From the NCBI GenBank assembly GCA_007119095.1, contig SKQI01000034.1:1-32931 (forward strand): a stretch of DNA of 32,931 bases, given 5' to 3'. Source of the DNA: Wenzhouxiangella sp. GTDB lineage: Bacteria > Pseudomonadota > Gammaproteobacteria > Xanthomonadales > Wenzhouxiangellaceae. The notes beneath the pieces were generated by a model, which did not search any database, was not told the DNA's origin, and saw only the letters and a list, made by a program, of their open reading frames with translations. The number at the start of each line of letters is the position of its first letter. Position 1 is the stretch's first letter. The position numbers were made by a program, and so were the translations under genes. Below, in pieces: positions 1 to 8,670 of this stretch.

Positions 1-1202
1 GTGGCGAGGCTGTAGCGAAATGGCTCGGTGCTGAACCATTTCAGCACGTAGCTGACCAGTCCGGCGTCATCGGCCGGGAAGCGTGTGCGCAAATCGTTGG
101 CAAAGTCGCGGGTTCGCGGGTTGCGGCCCTCGGGCAGGTTCAGATAATAGCTTCGGGCTGATTCAGGCAGACTGGCAGGGCCAAAGGCGGTCGTGACTGA
201 CCTGGCTTCGTATTGCGTCAGAGTGGTGATCGGGTTTCGAGCCAGCAGCTCGCGCGTGCTGGTCAGGCGGGAATCTTCCGGGCCGGTGCGTGGATGATCG
301 AGGGCGAAAAGCCAGCGTCGTTCGTGCGGCTCCAATTGGACAAGATGCTCGAATTGACCAGCTTCATCGACTTCCTCGACCTCCGGCAATGGTAATGATC
401 GATCCGCCATCCGCGAACGTCTCCAGGTGCTGCCATCGAGCTCGGTCAGGACCGGTCCCCGCCAATAGCGGAGGTCGGCAGGTGGTGGTTCACCATTCGG
501 AAACTCAACCCGCATGGCCGGGCTGTCATCGAGGAATAGATTGGCGATGCTGCCGGCAGTCAGTTCGTCAGACAAGCCGGTTCGACCATCCATGCTTTGT
601 TGAGGCAGGCCCCAGAGGGGCTGAGCCAGGCGTGGGAACAGGACAAACAGCATGGTAGCGACGGGCAGGGCGAGCATGAGCATGACGGCCGCTTGCCGGC
701 ACTGGCCAAGGAGCTCGGCACTTCGTCCACGAACTGAACTGGCCAGCGTAACGCTCTGCAGCTGCTGGACGCTGATCAAGGCCATGGTAGCCGTCCATGC
801 ACCAATCGCCAAGTAGACCAGATAAACCAGGCGTTCGTTGAACAGGAATTGCGCCGTCATCATGAAGAAACAGAGGCCGGCGACCAGGCGCAGGTCGCGC
901 GGCGAAAACATCTCCATCAACTTGGCAGCCATCATCATGCACAGCAAGGTGGTCGCTGCGCGTCGGCTCCAGTGGCCACCGCTGGCGACGACAACGAGAA
1001 CAAGCAGGATGACGCTGATCGACAAGCGCAGAAGGGCTGGTGGTGCCGACCATGAACGCAGCGCAGCCGCAGCGCGCCAGCCCACCATCAGCAAAAACAG
1101 GGCGGCCAACCACGCCGGCATGGCCATCAGGTGCGGTGCCGAGGTAATGGTCAATGCAGCAAGGACCCAGATGACCGGGTTGGCCGGGTGTTTACTGTTC
1201 AT
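1..1202 (-). CDS. TgpA-like transglutaminase-family membrane protein (DUF3488), N-terminal part; runs off the left edge
   Basis: Manual reverse-strand translation from the ATG at 1202 gives MNSKHPANPVIWVLAALTITSAPHLMAMPAWLAALFLLMVGWRAA...KLMEMFSPRDLRLVAGLCFFMMTAQFLFNERLVYLVYL. It is multi-TM and directly follows DUF58 with an ATGA overlap. The ORF is open to the window edge, so it is absent from the ORF track. Confidence 0.8.
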   Translation of the reverse strand, partial: MNSKHPANPVIWVLAALTITSAPHLMAMPAWLAALFLLMVGWRAAAALRSWSAPPALLRLSISVILLVLVVVASGGHWSRRAATTLLCMMMAAKLMEMFSPRDLRLVAGLCFFMMTAQFLFNERLVYLVYLAIGAWTATMALISVQQLQSVTLASSVRGRSAELLGQCRQAAVMLMLALPVATMLFVLFPRLAQPLWGLPQQSMDGRTGLSDELTAGSIANLFLDDSPAMRVEFPNGEPPPADLRYWRGPVLTELDGSTWRRSRMADRSLPLPEVEEVDEAGQFEHLVQLEPHERRWLFALDHPRTGPEDSRLTSTRELLARNPITTLTQYEARSVTTAFGPASLPESARSYYLNLPEGRNPRTRDFANDLRTRFPADDAGLVSYVLKWFSTEPFRYSLA

Positions 1203-2179
1203 CGGCCAAGCTCTGCCAGCGCCCGCAGGCAGGCGTTGCGGTGCTGCTCATCGCCGGCCGGTCCAAGTTTCTCCGCGCCCAGATCAAGCACCCAACTGCG
1301 TTGCACGCGAGCGGCCATCAGCACCCAGGCGGTCAGCACGGAAATTCGCTGCTCGATATCTTTTCCGGGCGCTGAAGCCAGCCGGAGTTCCAGCACATCG
1401 GCCTGTTCCTGTCGCAGTTCGCGTGCCAGCAGCGATTGATGGCGTTGGCTTTGTTTCCAGGCCACGAGATGCAGTGGGTCGCCTTCGCGCCAGCCACGCA
1501 GGCTATGAAAGTCCTCGCCTTGTGGCTCGGAGGCGGTCTCGCTGCCCTGGCTGCCCCCGCCGGTCACCGGCAGGGGTGGTGCTGGCTGCGCCGGTTTCGG
1601 CCAGACCAGGACCGGCTGTTCAGGCCAGAACCAGGACCAGGCCTCGAAAAGCCCGAGCGGATGATGGGTCTGGATTCGAAGTCGTGACACCTGCATCCAG
1701 CCGCGACGTTCCGTCGGAATTTCGATTTCGATCTCGTCGCTCTGGCCATGGTTCAGAGCGAACTGGCTTTCCTGCAGCTGACTGGTCAGGCTCAGAGATG
1801 GCCGCGGTCGAGTGTCGTCATTGGCCAGGTTGACTCGCAGCCTGGCGGCTTCGCCAGCGAAGACGGGTGCCGCCCAGCAGTGACGTATCGCAAGGCCGTG
1901 GAGATTGAAGAAGGCCATCAGCATGCTGTTGACGGCCAGGCCGGCCACGATAAAGGCGGTAAGCAGACCAAGGTTGTTGTTGAAGTTCAGGCTGCCCATG
2001 ACCATCGCCAGCGTGATCAGGCCGAATGCCCACCCGAACCGGGTTGGCAGAATAAAGATCTGACGATAGCTCAGGAGCAGCGGCGGCTTGCTTGGTCCAC
2101 GTCGTTGGATCCATCGGTCGGCCCAGCGTCGGAAAGTGGCACGCCAGGCCGCTGTGGTTGGATCAGCAGGGGGGGCCAT
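1199..2179 (-). CDS. DUF58 domain-containing protein
   Basis: 326 aa ORF; two N-terminal TM segments; motif DFHSLRGWREGDPLHLVAWKQSQRHQSLLARE is typical of DUF58; lies between moxR and tgpA-like genes. Confidence 0.88.
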   Translation of the reverse strand: MAPPADPTTAAWRATFRRWADRWIQRRGPSKPPLLLSYRQIFILPTRFGWAFGLITLAMVMGSLNFNNNLGLLTAFIVAGLAVNSMLMAFFNLHGLAIRHCWAAPVFAGEAARLRVNLANDDTRPRPSLSLTSQLQESQFALNHGQSDEIEIEIPTERRGWMQVSRLRIQTHHPLGLFEAWSWFWPEQPVLVWPKPAQPAPPLPVTGGGSQGSETASEPQGEDFHSLRGWREGDPLHLVAWKQSQRHQSLLARELRQEQADVLELRLASAPGKDIEQRISVLTAWVLMAARVQRSWVLDLGAEKLGPAGDEQHRNACLRALAELGR

Positions 2180-2208
2180 GGACGCCTTCGAGCTGGCTCA
2201 GGCCGGGC

Positions 2209-3159
2209 TCATGGGATCGCGGTCGATCCGAGGATTTCATCAATGACCTCCTGATGGCCAAGGCCCGATTCCGGTTGGATCTGGAGGCGGTGGGCAGCCA
2301 GTCCGGGAAAGACGGTTTTGACGCTCTCTGGAGTGCAATACGCCACCTGATTCAGAAACGCATGGGCGCGCGCAGTGCGAATCAGGGCCAACCCTGCCCG
2401 GGGCGACAGTCCGACGCGAACAGCAGCGTGGGAGCGGGTCGCCGCGATCAGGGCCTGAATGTAATCCAGGACCGGCTCGGAGACATGCAGTTCCGCTGCC
2501 TGTGTGGCCAGCGCCAGCACGGCTTGCGGGCTCAGGCTGGGCTTCAGGTTGGCCAGGTACTCGCGCCGATCCGGCTCGATCAACAAACGTCGCTCTTCGG
2601 CCGGCGACGGGTAACCGATTCGGGTGCGTAGTAGAAAGCGGTCGAGCTGAGAGTCGGGCAGCGGATAGGTGCCGACCATGTCCAGGGGGTTCTGGGTGGC
2701 GATGACGAAAAAGGGTTGCGGCAGCGCATGGGTCTGGCCGTCAACCGTGACCTGTCCCTCTGCCATGGCTTCCAGCAGCGCAGACTGCGTACGCGGCGTG
2801 GCACGATTGATTTCGTCGGCCAGGATGACGTTTGCAAACACCGGCCCCGGCCGAAACTCGAAATTGGCTTCATCCTTGTGGAAGACGGAGACGCCTATGA
2901 TGTCGGCAGGCAACATGTCATTGGTGAATTGGATACGTTGCCAGCTTCCGCCCAGCGTTATCGACATGGCGTGGGCCAGGGTGGTCTTGCCGACACCCGG
3001 AAGGTCTTCAATCAGCAGGTGCCCCCCGGCAAGCAGGGCGGTAAAAGCGAAATCAACCACATCCGCCTTGTCGACGATGACCTTGTTAACCTCGGCCCTC
3101 GCGGTTTGCAGGGCCGAGAAATGGTTCTCCTTCAGCGGCTGTACGGGCGCTTCAGTCAT
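2209..3159 (-). CDS. MoxR-family AAA+ ATPase
   Basis: 316 aa; Walker A DLPGVGKTTLAHAMS, Walker B ILADEINRATPRTQSALLEAM, ATQNPLDMVGTYPLPDSQLDRFLLR. Confidence 0.95.
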   Translation of the reverse strand: MTEAPVQPLKENHFSALQTARAEVNKVIVDKADVVDFAFTALLAGGHLLIEDLPGVGKTTLAHAMSITLGGSWQRIQFTNDMLPADIIGVSVFHKDEANFEFRPGPVFANVILADEINRATPRTQSALLEAMAEGQVTVDGQTHALPQPFFVIATQNPLDMVGTYPLPDSQLDRFLLRTRIGYPSPAEERRLLIEPDRREYLANLKPSLSPQAVLALATQAAELHVSEPVLDYIQALIAATRSHAAVRVGLSPRAGLALIRTARAHAFLNQVAYCTPESVKTVFPGLAAHRLQIQPESGLGHQEVIDEILGSTAIP

Positions 3160-3496
3160 CGAGCAAAGCGTTGACTTTGGCCGCGCAAATGAAGTCGTTT
3201 TCGCTCAGCCCGTCAATGGCGTGGGTTGTGAAGTTGATCAGGCAGAAGTTGTAACCGGCTTCGAAGTCCGGGTGATGGGCTTCCTGGTTGGCAATCCAGG
3301 CCATCGCGTTGATGAAAGCCATGGTCTTGTAAAAGCCTTTGAATTCATAGCGACGAAAAATGCGCTTGCCATCGTCGCTGAGCTGCCAGCCCGGGATCTG
3401 GGGCAGCAGTTGCTGAACCCGGTCGGGCGCCAGCGGGTTGCTGCCCCCCTCGCAGGGAACGCACTTCTTTTCGGTCAGATGGTCGTCGGCACTCAT
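3152..3496 (-). CDS. phhB: 4a-hydroxytetrahydrobiopterin dehydratase (PCD/DCoH)
   Basis: 114 aa; NAMAWIANQEAHHPDFEAGYNFCLINFTTHAIDGLSENDF matches the PCD signature; adjacent to phhA. Confidence 0.93.
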   Translation of the reverse strand: MSADDHLTEKKCVPCEGGSNPLAPDRVQQLLPQIPGWQLSDDGKRIFRRYEFKGFYKTMAFINAMAWIANQEAHHPDFEAGYNFCLINFTTHAIDGLSENDFICAAKVNALLDD

Positions 3497-3498
3497 GG

Positions 3499-4299
3499 TC
3501 AGGCAGCTTCCTTGGCTTTTGGGGGATAGGTAGGCTCAAACTGTCCCAGCGCGCGGGCCTCGCGAATCAGGCCCAGCAGATCGGCGTTGGCGAGCTCGAA
3601 CAGGTCGTTCATTTGATCCAGCACGTAATAGACAGTCTGGTAAATGTCGATCCGGTAGGGAGTACGGAGCGCGTCGATGGGGTCAAAGGGACGGCGCATC
3701 GGTTCATCGCTTTCCAGCGAATAAACCGTTTCGCCCGGCGAGGAGGCAATGCCGCCGCCGTAGATGCGAACGCCGTCGGCGGTCTGCAGCAATCCGAACT
3801 CTACAGTGAACCAGTACAGTCGGGCGAGAAATACGCGCTCTTCCTTGGAAGCGCGAACGCCGGCCTTGCCATAGGCTTCGGTGAAGTCGCCGAACGCCTG
3901 ATGGGTCAGCATGGCTGTGTGGCCGAAAATTTCGTGGAAGATGTCCGGTTCCTGCAGGTAGTCCATTTCCTCGCGCGTGCGGATGAACGAAGCGGCCGGG
4001 AATTTGCGCTCGGCCAGCAGGCGGAAAAAGCGATCAAAGTTGATCAGGGCGGGCACGGGCTCGACCTGCCAGCCGGTTCGTTCATAAAGTGCTTTCGACA
4101 CTTCCAGTGGCTGCGGGATGCGGTCGGTCGGCAGGTTGAGCATGTCGAGTCCATCGAGGAACTCCTGGCATACTCGACCCTGGATCATCTCGATCTGGCG
4201 ATCGTACAGCTCGCTCCAGACCGCATGCTCGTCGTCACTGTAAGGGATAATCCCGTTCTCGTCGGGAACCTTGGCTACGTATTTGCTGGATTTACCCAT
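3499..4299 (-). CDS. phhA: Phenylalanine 4-monooxygenase
   Basis: RTREEMDYLQEPDIFHEIFGHTAMLTHQAFGDF (iron-binding His/His region) and YWFTVEFGLL. ORF track start is 4404; the internal ATG (MGKSSKYVAKVPDENGIIPYSDDEHAVW) at 4299 is preferred. Confidence 0.93.
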   Translation of the reverse strand: MGKSSKYVAKVPDENGIIPYSDDEHAVWSELYDRQIEMIQGRVCQEFLDGLDMLNLPTDRIPQPLEVSKALYERTGWQVEPVPALINFDRFFRLLAERKFPAASFIRTREEMDYLQEPDIFHEIFGHTAMLTHQAFGDFTEAYGKAGVRASKEERVFLARLYWFTVEFGLLQTADGVRIYGGGIASSPGETVYSLESDEPMRRPFDPIDALRTPYRIDIYQTVYYVLDQMNDLFELANADLLGLIREARALGQFEPTYPPKAKEAA

Positions 4300-4314
4300 T
4301 TCGCACCTCGATTC

Positions 4315-4330
4315 GGTTTCAACTGAAACC
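4315..4330. promoter_or_regulatory. Candidate operator: inverted repeat GGTTTCA-AC-TGAAACC
   Basis: Perfect 7-bp arms, 2-bp spacer, 16 nt upstream of the phhA ATG in the divergent spacer. Confidence 0.45.
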
Positions 4331-4334
4331 ATAT

Positions 4335-4347
4335 TATCACCGTGATA
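4335..4347. promoter_or_regulatory. Candidate operator: inverted repeat TATCAC-C-GTGATA
   Basis: Perfect 6-bp arms, 1-bp spacer, ending 5 bp before the oxidoreductase ATG at 4353. Confidence 0.4.
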
Positions 4348-4352
4348 CCCAA

Positions 4353-5663
4353 ATGATGACACATGCCGATGAAGGCTGGCCGGGCAGAAGCTGGTACGAA
4401 GCAAAGTCCAATGACCGCTGGTCTGGCAGCGGCAGACTTGCCGGAGATCATGCGCATGATGTTGTCATTGTGGGGGGCGGCCTGGCCGGCATCAGCACGG
4501 CTGTCGGTCTTGTCGAAAGAGGGATTAAGTCGATCTGTATGCTGGAGAATGAGTTGCCTGGTGCCGGTGCGTCCGGCCGGAACGGCGGCTTTGTCTTTGC
4601 TGGCTATTCGCTCGCCAATGATGCGCTGATAAAACAGGTTGGTAGCGCTGAAGCAACGGCGCTGCATGGCTGGACCCGCGATGCCGTTGGCCTGGTGCGA
4701 AACCGCATCGACCGCTTCGGACTCGCCTGCGATGTCAACGACGCCGGGGTGGTACTGGCAGACTGGTTTGGTGACGATGAGCGTCTCGCCCGATTCGCCG
4801 ATCGAATGCGACAGCAACTGGCATTCGGGCTTGAGTTTTTGTCCAGGGAACAGTTGGCCAGGCATGTCAACTCTCCCCGCTACGGGGCAGGGCTGTTCGA
4901 GCCTGCCAGTTTCCACTTCAATCCATTGGCCCACATTCTCGGCCTGGCTGACTGGCTGCGCGAGAAAGGGGTTGCGGTTCATGAACGCTCACCCGTGCGC
5001 CGGGTGGAACGCTGTGGTGATGGTTGGGTCGTTCATGTCGATGGCGGTCGCGTGCGGGCAGCCGAGGTGGTGCTGACCACTGGTGGTTACGACCGTACGC
5101 TAAGGCCCGCGGTACAGCGCGCCCTGCAACCCATAGCGACTTACATTGCCGTGACCGAGCCGTTGGGGTCCAGGCTGAGTGATTTGCTGCCTCGCCCGGT
5201 TGCCGTCTATGACACGCGATTTGCTTTTGACTATTTTCGGCCGCTGCCGGACACCCGCCTGCTCTGGGGAGGGCGCATTTCGATCGCTGATCGCCGCCCG
5301 GCAGCGATCAGGAAACTGCTGGCAGGTGATCTGCAGCGCGTGTTTCCAGAGCTGAGCGGGGTAGCCTTCGCGCAGGCCTGGGGAGGCTGGATGAGCTATG
5401 CCCGACATGAAATGCCGCTGCTTGGGCGGTGCCGCGACGGGCTATGGTACGGCCTGGCTTTCGGTGGCCACGGTATGGCAACCACGACCCTGGCCGGAGA
5501 AGTGCTCGCCGAGGCCATCCTGGGGCAAACCGATCGAATCAGCCGCTTTCAACGCTGGCAGCCGCGCTGGGCCGGTGGGCTGATCGGTCGTGGCGTGGCT
5601 CAGTCTCGCTACTGGTGGTTGCAGACACTGGATCGCTGCCGTGACTGGCGAGGTTGCCCCTAG
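4353..5663 (+). CDS. FAD-dependent oxidoreductase (DAO family, PuuB/OrdL-like)
   Basis: 436 aa; SWYEA..., HDVVIVGGGLAGISTAVGLVERG (Rossmann GxGxxG), LPGAGASGRNGGFVFAGYS, GLWYGLAFGGHGMATTTLAGEVLAEAI. Confidence 0.85.
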   Translation: MMTHADEGWPGRSWYEAKSNDRWSGSGRLAGDHAHDVVIVGGGLAGISTAVGLVERGIKSICMLENELPGAGASGRNGGFVFAGYSLANDALIKQVGSAEATALHGWTRDAVGLVRNRIDRFGLACDVNDAGVVLADWFGDDERLARFADRMRQQLAFGLEFLSREQLARHVNSPRYGAGLFEPASFHFNPLAHILGLADWLREKGVAVHERSPVRRVERCGDGWVVHVDGGRVRAAEVVLTTGGYDRTLRPAVQRALQPIATYIAVTEPLGSRLSDLLPRPVAVYDTRFAFDYFRPLPDTRLLWGGRISIADRRPAAIRKLLAGDLQRVFPELSGVAFAQAWGGWMSYARHEMPLLGRCRDGLWYGLAFGGHGMATTTLAGEVLAEAILGQTDRISRFQRWQPRWAGGLIGRGVAQSRYWWLQTLDRCRDWRGCP

Positions 5664-5695
5664 GAAATTTCCTAGCTATCTAGGAGATTTCCTAG
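5660..5695. promoter_or_regulatory. Two tandem palindromes: CTAGGAAATTTCCTAG, 4 bp, CTAGGAGATTTCCTAG
   Basis: First 16-mer is a perfect palindrome; second has one broken pair. 20-bp centre-to-centre spacing, overlapping the oxidoreductase stop codon. Confidence 0.55.
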
Positions 5696-5806
5696 GCACA
5701 AGCGGGGCAATTGTCCATTTCGCGCTGTCGGCCTGGCTGCGACCATATCGCTACCCTTCTTGCTGGTAGGGCGCACCCATAAGTCAGTGCGACTTCCTGG
5801 GGCTTG

Positions 5807-5835
5807 GGCGGCACAGCTTTGTGCCGCCTTTTTTT
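5807..5835 (+). terminator. Rho-independent terminator
   Basis: GGCGGCACA-gctt-TGTGCCGCC-TTTTTTT: perfect 9-bp stem, 4-nt loop, T7. Confidence 0.88.
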
Positions 5836-5859
5836 ATGGCTGGTCGGCGAGATTTCGCA

Positions 5860-5868
5860 TGCTAGAAT
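5860..5868 (+). promoter_or_regulatory. Candidate extended -10 promoter for prpB (TGC-TAGAAT)
   Basis: TGn extended -10 with 5/6 match to TATAAT, downstream of the terminator and upstream of prpB; no good -35. Confidence 0.35.
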
Positions 5869-5906
5869 TCCAGGTTTACCTTGACCAGGAATTTAGCGGA
5901 GGGTCG

Positions 5907-6791
5907 ATGAGTACACAAACGCCGGGTGCGCGTTTTCGTCAGCTGGTTGCCGAGCAGGCGCCGCTGCAAATCGTTGGGACCATCAACGCTTACACAGCCA
6001 TCCTGGCTGAGCAGGCGGGGCACAAGGCCATCTACCTGTCCGGCGCCGGTGTCGCCAATGCCTCTTATGGTTTGCCGGATCTTGGGATAACCCAATTATC
6101 AGACGTGGTGGAAGATGCCAGCCGCATCACCGGTCGCTGCGATCTGCCGCTGCTGGTCGATATCGATACCGGCTGGGGAAGCGCGTTCAATATCAGTCGA
6201 ACAATTCGTGAGATGGAGCGCGCCGGTGTTGCCGCCGTGCACCTGGAAGACCAGGTTCAGGCCAAGCGTTGTGGCCATCGGCCCAATAAAGCGCTGGTCA
6301 GCGCCGAGGAAATGGTAGATCGGGTGCGCGCCGCGGTTGACGCGCGTCATGACGAGAGCTTCGTTTTCATGGCGCGTACGGATGCTCATGCCAGCGAGGG
6401 TATGGCATCGGCACTGGACCGGGCCAATCGCTACGTCGAAGCGGGCGCCGACATGATTTTTGCCGAAGCCCTGCACAGCCTGGACGAGTTTCGCGCCTTC
6501 GCCAGCCAGGTCCCGGTGCCGGTGCTCGCCAATATCACCGAATTCGGGCGCACTCCGCTGTTCAACGTCGCTGAACTCGGCGAGGCCGGCATCGGCATGG
6601 TGCTTTATCCGCTGAGTGCGTTTCGGGCGATGAGTCGGGCCGCCGTGCAGGTTTACGAGTCGATAGCCAGTGATGGTGATCAGAAGGCAGTGGTCGATAT
6701 CATGCAAACTCGCGCTGAGCTGTATGAAGCGCTCGGCTACCACGATTTCGAAAATAAACTGGATCAATTATTCAAAGAGGATCAGCAATGA
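5907..6791 (+). CDS. prpB: Methylisocitrate lyase
   Basis: ISOCITRATE LYASE/PEP mutase family features: [50 protein letters not shown]. Start ATG (MSTQTPG) at 5907 rather than 5760. Confidence 0.93.
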   Translation: MSTQTPGARFRQLVAEQAPLQIVGTINAYTAILAEQAGHKAIYLSGAGVANASYGLPDLGITQLSDVVEDASRITGRCDLPLLVDIDTGWGSAFNISRTIREMERAGVAAVHLEDQVQAKRCGHRPNKALVSAEEMVDRVRAAVDARHDESFVFMARTDAHASEGMASALDRANRYVEAGADMIFAEALHSLDEFRAFASQVPVPVLANITEFGRTPLFNVAELGEAGIGMVLYPLSAFRAMSRAAVQVYESIASDGDQKAVVDIMQTRAELYEALGYHDFENKLDQLFKEDQQ

Positions 6792-7909
6792 CCGACAAGA
6801 ACACCGGCGCCGGCCTGAGAGGCCAATCAGCGGGTCAAACTGCCATCTGCACGGTAGGCGCTGCCGGCAATAGCCTGCGTTATCGCGGTTATGCGGTCGA
6901 TGATCTGGCGGAAAACGCCAGCTTCAACGAGGTGGCTCACCTCGTTCTCAAAGGGCACCTGCCCACCCGTAACGAGCTTGACGCCTATCAAACGCGTCTC
7001 AAGGGCCTGCGCGCATTGCCGCAGGCGCTGAAAGATGTCTTGGAGCGCATTCCAGCTTCGGCCCACCCCATGGATGTGATGCGAACCGGCTGTTCGTTCC
7101 TTGGCAATCTCGAACCCGAGGGCGATTTTGACAACCAGCAGGATGTGGCAGACCGGCTGCTGGCAGTGTTTCCCTCGATTATTACCTATTGGTATCGATA
7201 CAGTCACGAGGGCAAGCGAATCGAGGTTGAAACCGATGACGATGGTATCGGCGGCCATTTCCTTCATCTTCTGCATGGCAAAGCGCCCAGCGACTTGCAT
7301 GCGCGGGTCATGGATGTATCGCTGACCCTCTATGCCGAGCATGAATTCAACGCCTCGACCTTTACCGCGCGTGTCTGTGCATCGACCTTGTCGGACATGC
7401 ATTCCTGCGTCACCGGCGCAATCGGCTCGCTGCGGGGTCCGTTGCATGGCGGTGCCAACGAAATGGCCATGGCCATGATCGAAAAGTACCAGTCGGCCGA
7501 AGAGGCCCAGGCTGATGTGCTGCGCATGCTGGCCGCCAAGGAAAAAATCATGGGCTTTGGTCACGCGGTCTATCGCGAAAAGGACCCGCGTAATGCCATC
7601 ATCCGCGAGTGGTCGCGCAAGTTGGCTGCCGAAGTCAATGATCAGGTGCTGTTCCCGGTTTCCGAGATCATCGAGAAGACCATGTGGGACGAAAAGCGGC
7701 TGTTTGCCAATGCCGATTTCTATCATGCCTCGGCCTATCACTTCATGGGCATCCCGACCGGGTTGTTCACGCCGATTTTCGTCATGTCCCGGGTGACCGG
7801 CTGGGCGGCCCACATCATGGAGCAGCGGTCCAACAACCGGATCATCCGCCCCAGCGCCGACTACACCGGCCCCGAACCGCGCCCGGTCTCCGCGATCTCC
7901 GATCGCTAG
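6788..7909 (+). CDS. prpC: 2-methylcitrate synthase
   Basis: 373 aa citrate-synthase family: [36 protein letters not shown] overlap with prpB. Confidence 0.93.
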   Translation: MTDKNTGAGLRGQSAGQTAICTVGAAGNSLRYRGYAVDDLAENASFNEVAHLVLKGHLPTRNELDAYQTRLKGLRALPQALKDVLERIPASAHPMDVMRTGCSFLGNLEPEGDFDNQQDVADRLLAVFPSIITYWYRYSHEGKRIEVETDDDGIGGHFLHLLHGKAPSDLHARVMDVSLTLYAEHEFNASTFTARVCASTLSDMHSCVTGAIGSLRGPLHGGANEMAMAMIEKYQSAEEAQADVLRMLAAKEKIMGFGHAVYREKDPRNAIIREWSRKLAAEVNDQVLFPVSEIIEKTMWDEKRLFANADFYHASAYHFMGIPTGLFTPIFVMSRVTGWAAHIMEQRSNNRIIRPSADYTGPEPRPVSAISDR

Positions 7910-7916
7910 GCTTAGG

Positions 7917-8056
7917 GCTCTCGCGAAGGCGCCAAGGCGCCAGGAAAAACTCTGGAACCACCGAAGACACCGAAGGAAAGCATTGCTTTTTCGGTGCCTT
8001 CGGTGGTTTCGATGGTTTGCTGTTTTTTCTTTGCGCCTCTGCGTTTTGGCGAGAGC
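7917..8056. repeat. Nested inverted repeat between convergent prpC and DUF502 gene
   Basis: Outer arms GCTCTCGC (7917-7924) / GCGAGAGC (8049-8056) with further partial pairing; inner arms GGAACCACCGAAGACACCGA (7954-7973) versus reverse complement of 7991-8010, 18/20 identical. Confidence 0.7.
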
Positions 8057-8064
8057 AACAGAAG

Positions 8065-8670
8065 TTAGTTGCTGCGGCGGGTCATGGCGGCGGTGAGGAT
8101 CAGGCGTACTGCATCTTCGAAGGGCATGTCGATCGGTTCACACCATTCCCGCGGCACGAAGATCGTGTAGCCGGCGATCTGGTAGCTGAGCGGCAAATAG
8201 ACCGCCACTTCCCCCTCCTTGCCGAAGGGCAGGGTATCGAAGTCTTCGCGGGTGATGAAACCCAGCACCGACAGCTTCAAATCCGGATGGCGGACCATGA
8301 CAACCTGATTGAAGCGCTCGCCGTTGTCACCCGAAAAATATTCGACAAAATCCTTGGTTGCACGGTAAACCGATTTGACTACCGGCATGCGGTCAAGGAT
8401 GGCCTCGCCGAAATCAATCAGTTTGCGAAACAGATAAACCTGGCTGAGCAGACCGATCAGCATGACGGCTGCAACACCGACCACGAAGCCCATGCCGCGG
8501 ATATACCAGGATTCGGGCAGCACCCATTGCAGCATCCTGCCAAAGCCATCCTCTGCCAGCCCGGCCAGCCACAGCACGATGATCAGGGTCAGCGCGATCG
8601 GTATGATCGTCGCCAGGCCCTTGAAAAACAGGCGCAGCAGCGCGGTGACCGATGGGTGCTCAGAGCTCAT
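8065..8670 (-). CDS. DUF502 family membrane protein
   Basis: 201 aa; two TM segments, PVVKSVYRATKDFVEYFSGDNGERFNQVVMVRHP, VYLPLSYQIAGYTIFVPREW. Confidence 0.88.
   Translation of the reverse strand: MSSEHPSVTALLRLFFKGLATIIPIALTLIIVLWLAGLAEDGFGRMLQWVLPESWYIRGMGFVVGVAAVMLIGLLSQVYLFRKLIDFGEAILDRMPVVKSVYRATKDFVEYFSGDNGERFNQVVMVRHPDLKLSVLGFITREDFDTLPFGKEGEVAVYLPLSYQIAGYTIFVPREWCEPIDMPFEDAVRLILTAAMTRRSN

Noticed and set aside
568-1833. Long ORFs opposite tgpA/DUF58 (568-1113 minus frame, 838-1833 plus)
   Set aside because: Low-complexity Arg/Pro/Ala-rich translations overlapping the real minus-strand genes; typical shadow ORFs of GC-rich DNA.
2669-4326. Plus-strand ORFs 2669-3529 and 3613-4326 opposite moxR, phhB and phhA
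   Set aside because: Antisense to clearly identified genes; no recognisable domain.
5871-5896. Imperfect inverted repeat AATTCC...GGAATT around the prpB 5' UTR
   Set aside because: Short arms with an internal mismatch; not distinguishable from chance beside the stronger twin palindrome.
7930-8040. Possible CRISPR-like short repeats in the prpC-DUF502 spacer
   Set aside because: Units are 8-9 nt, degenerate and arranged as inverted arms, with no uniform spacers.
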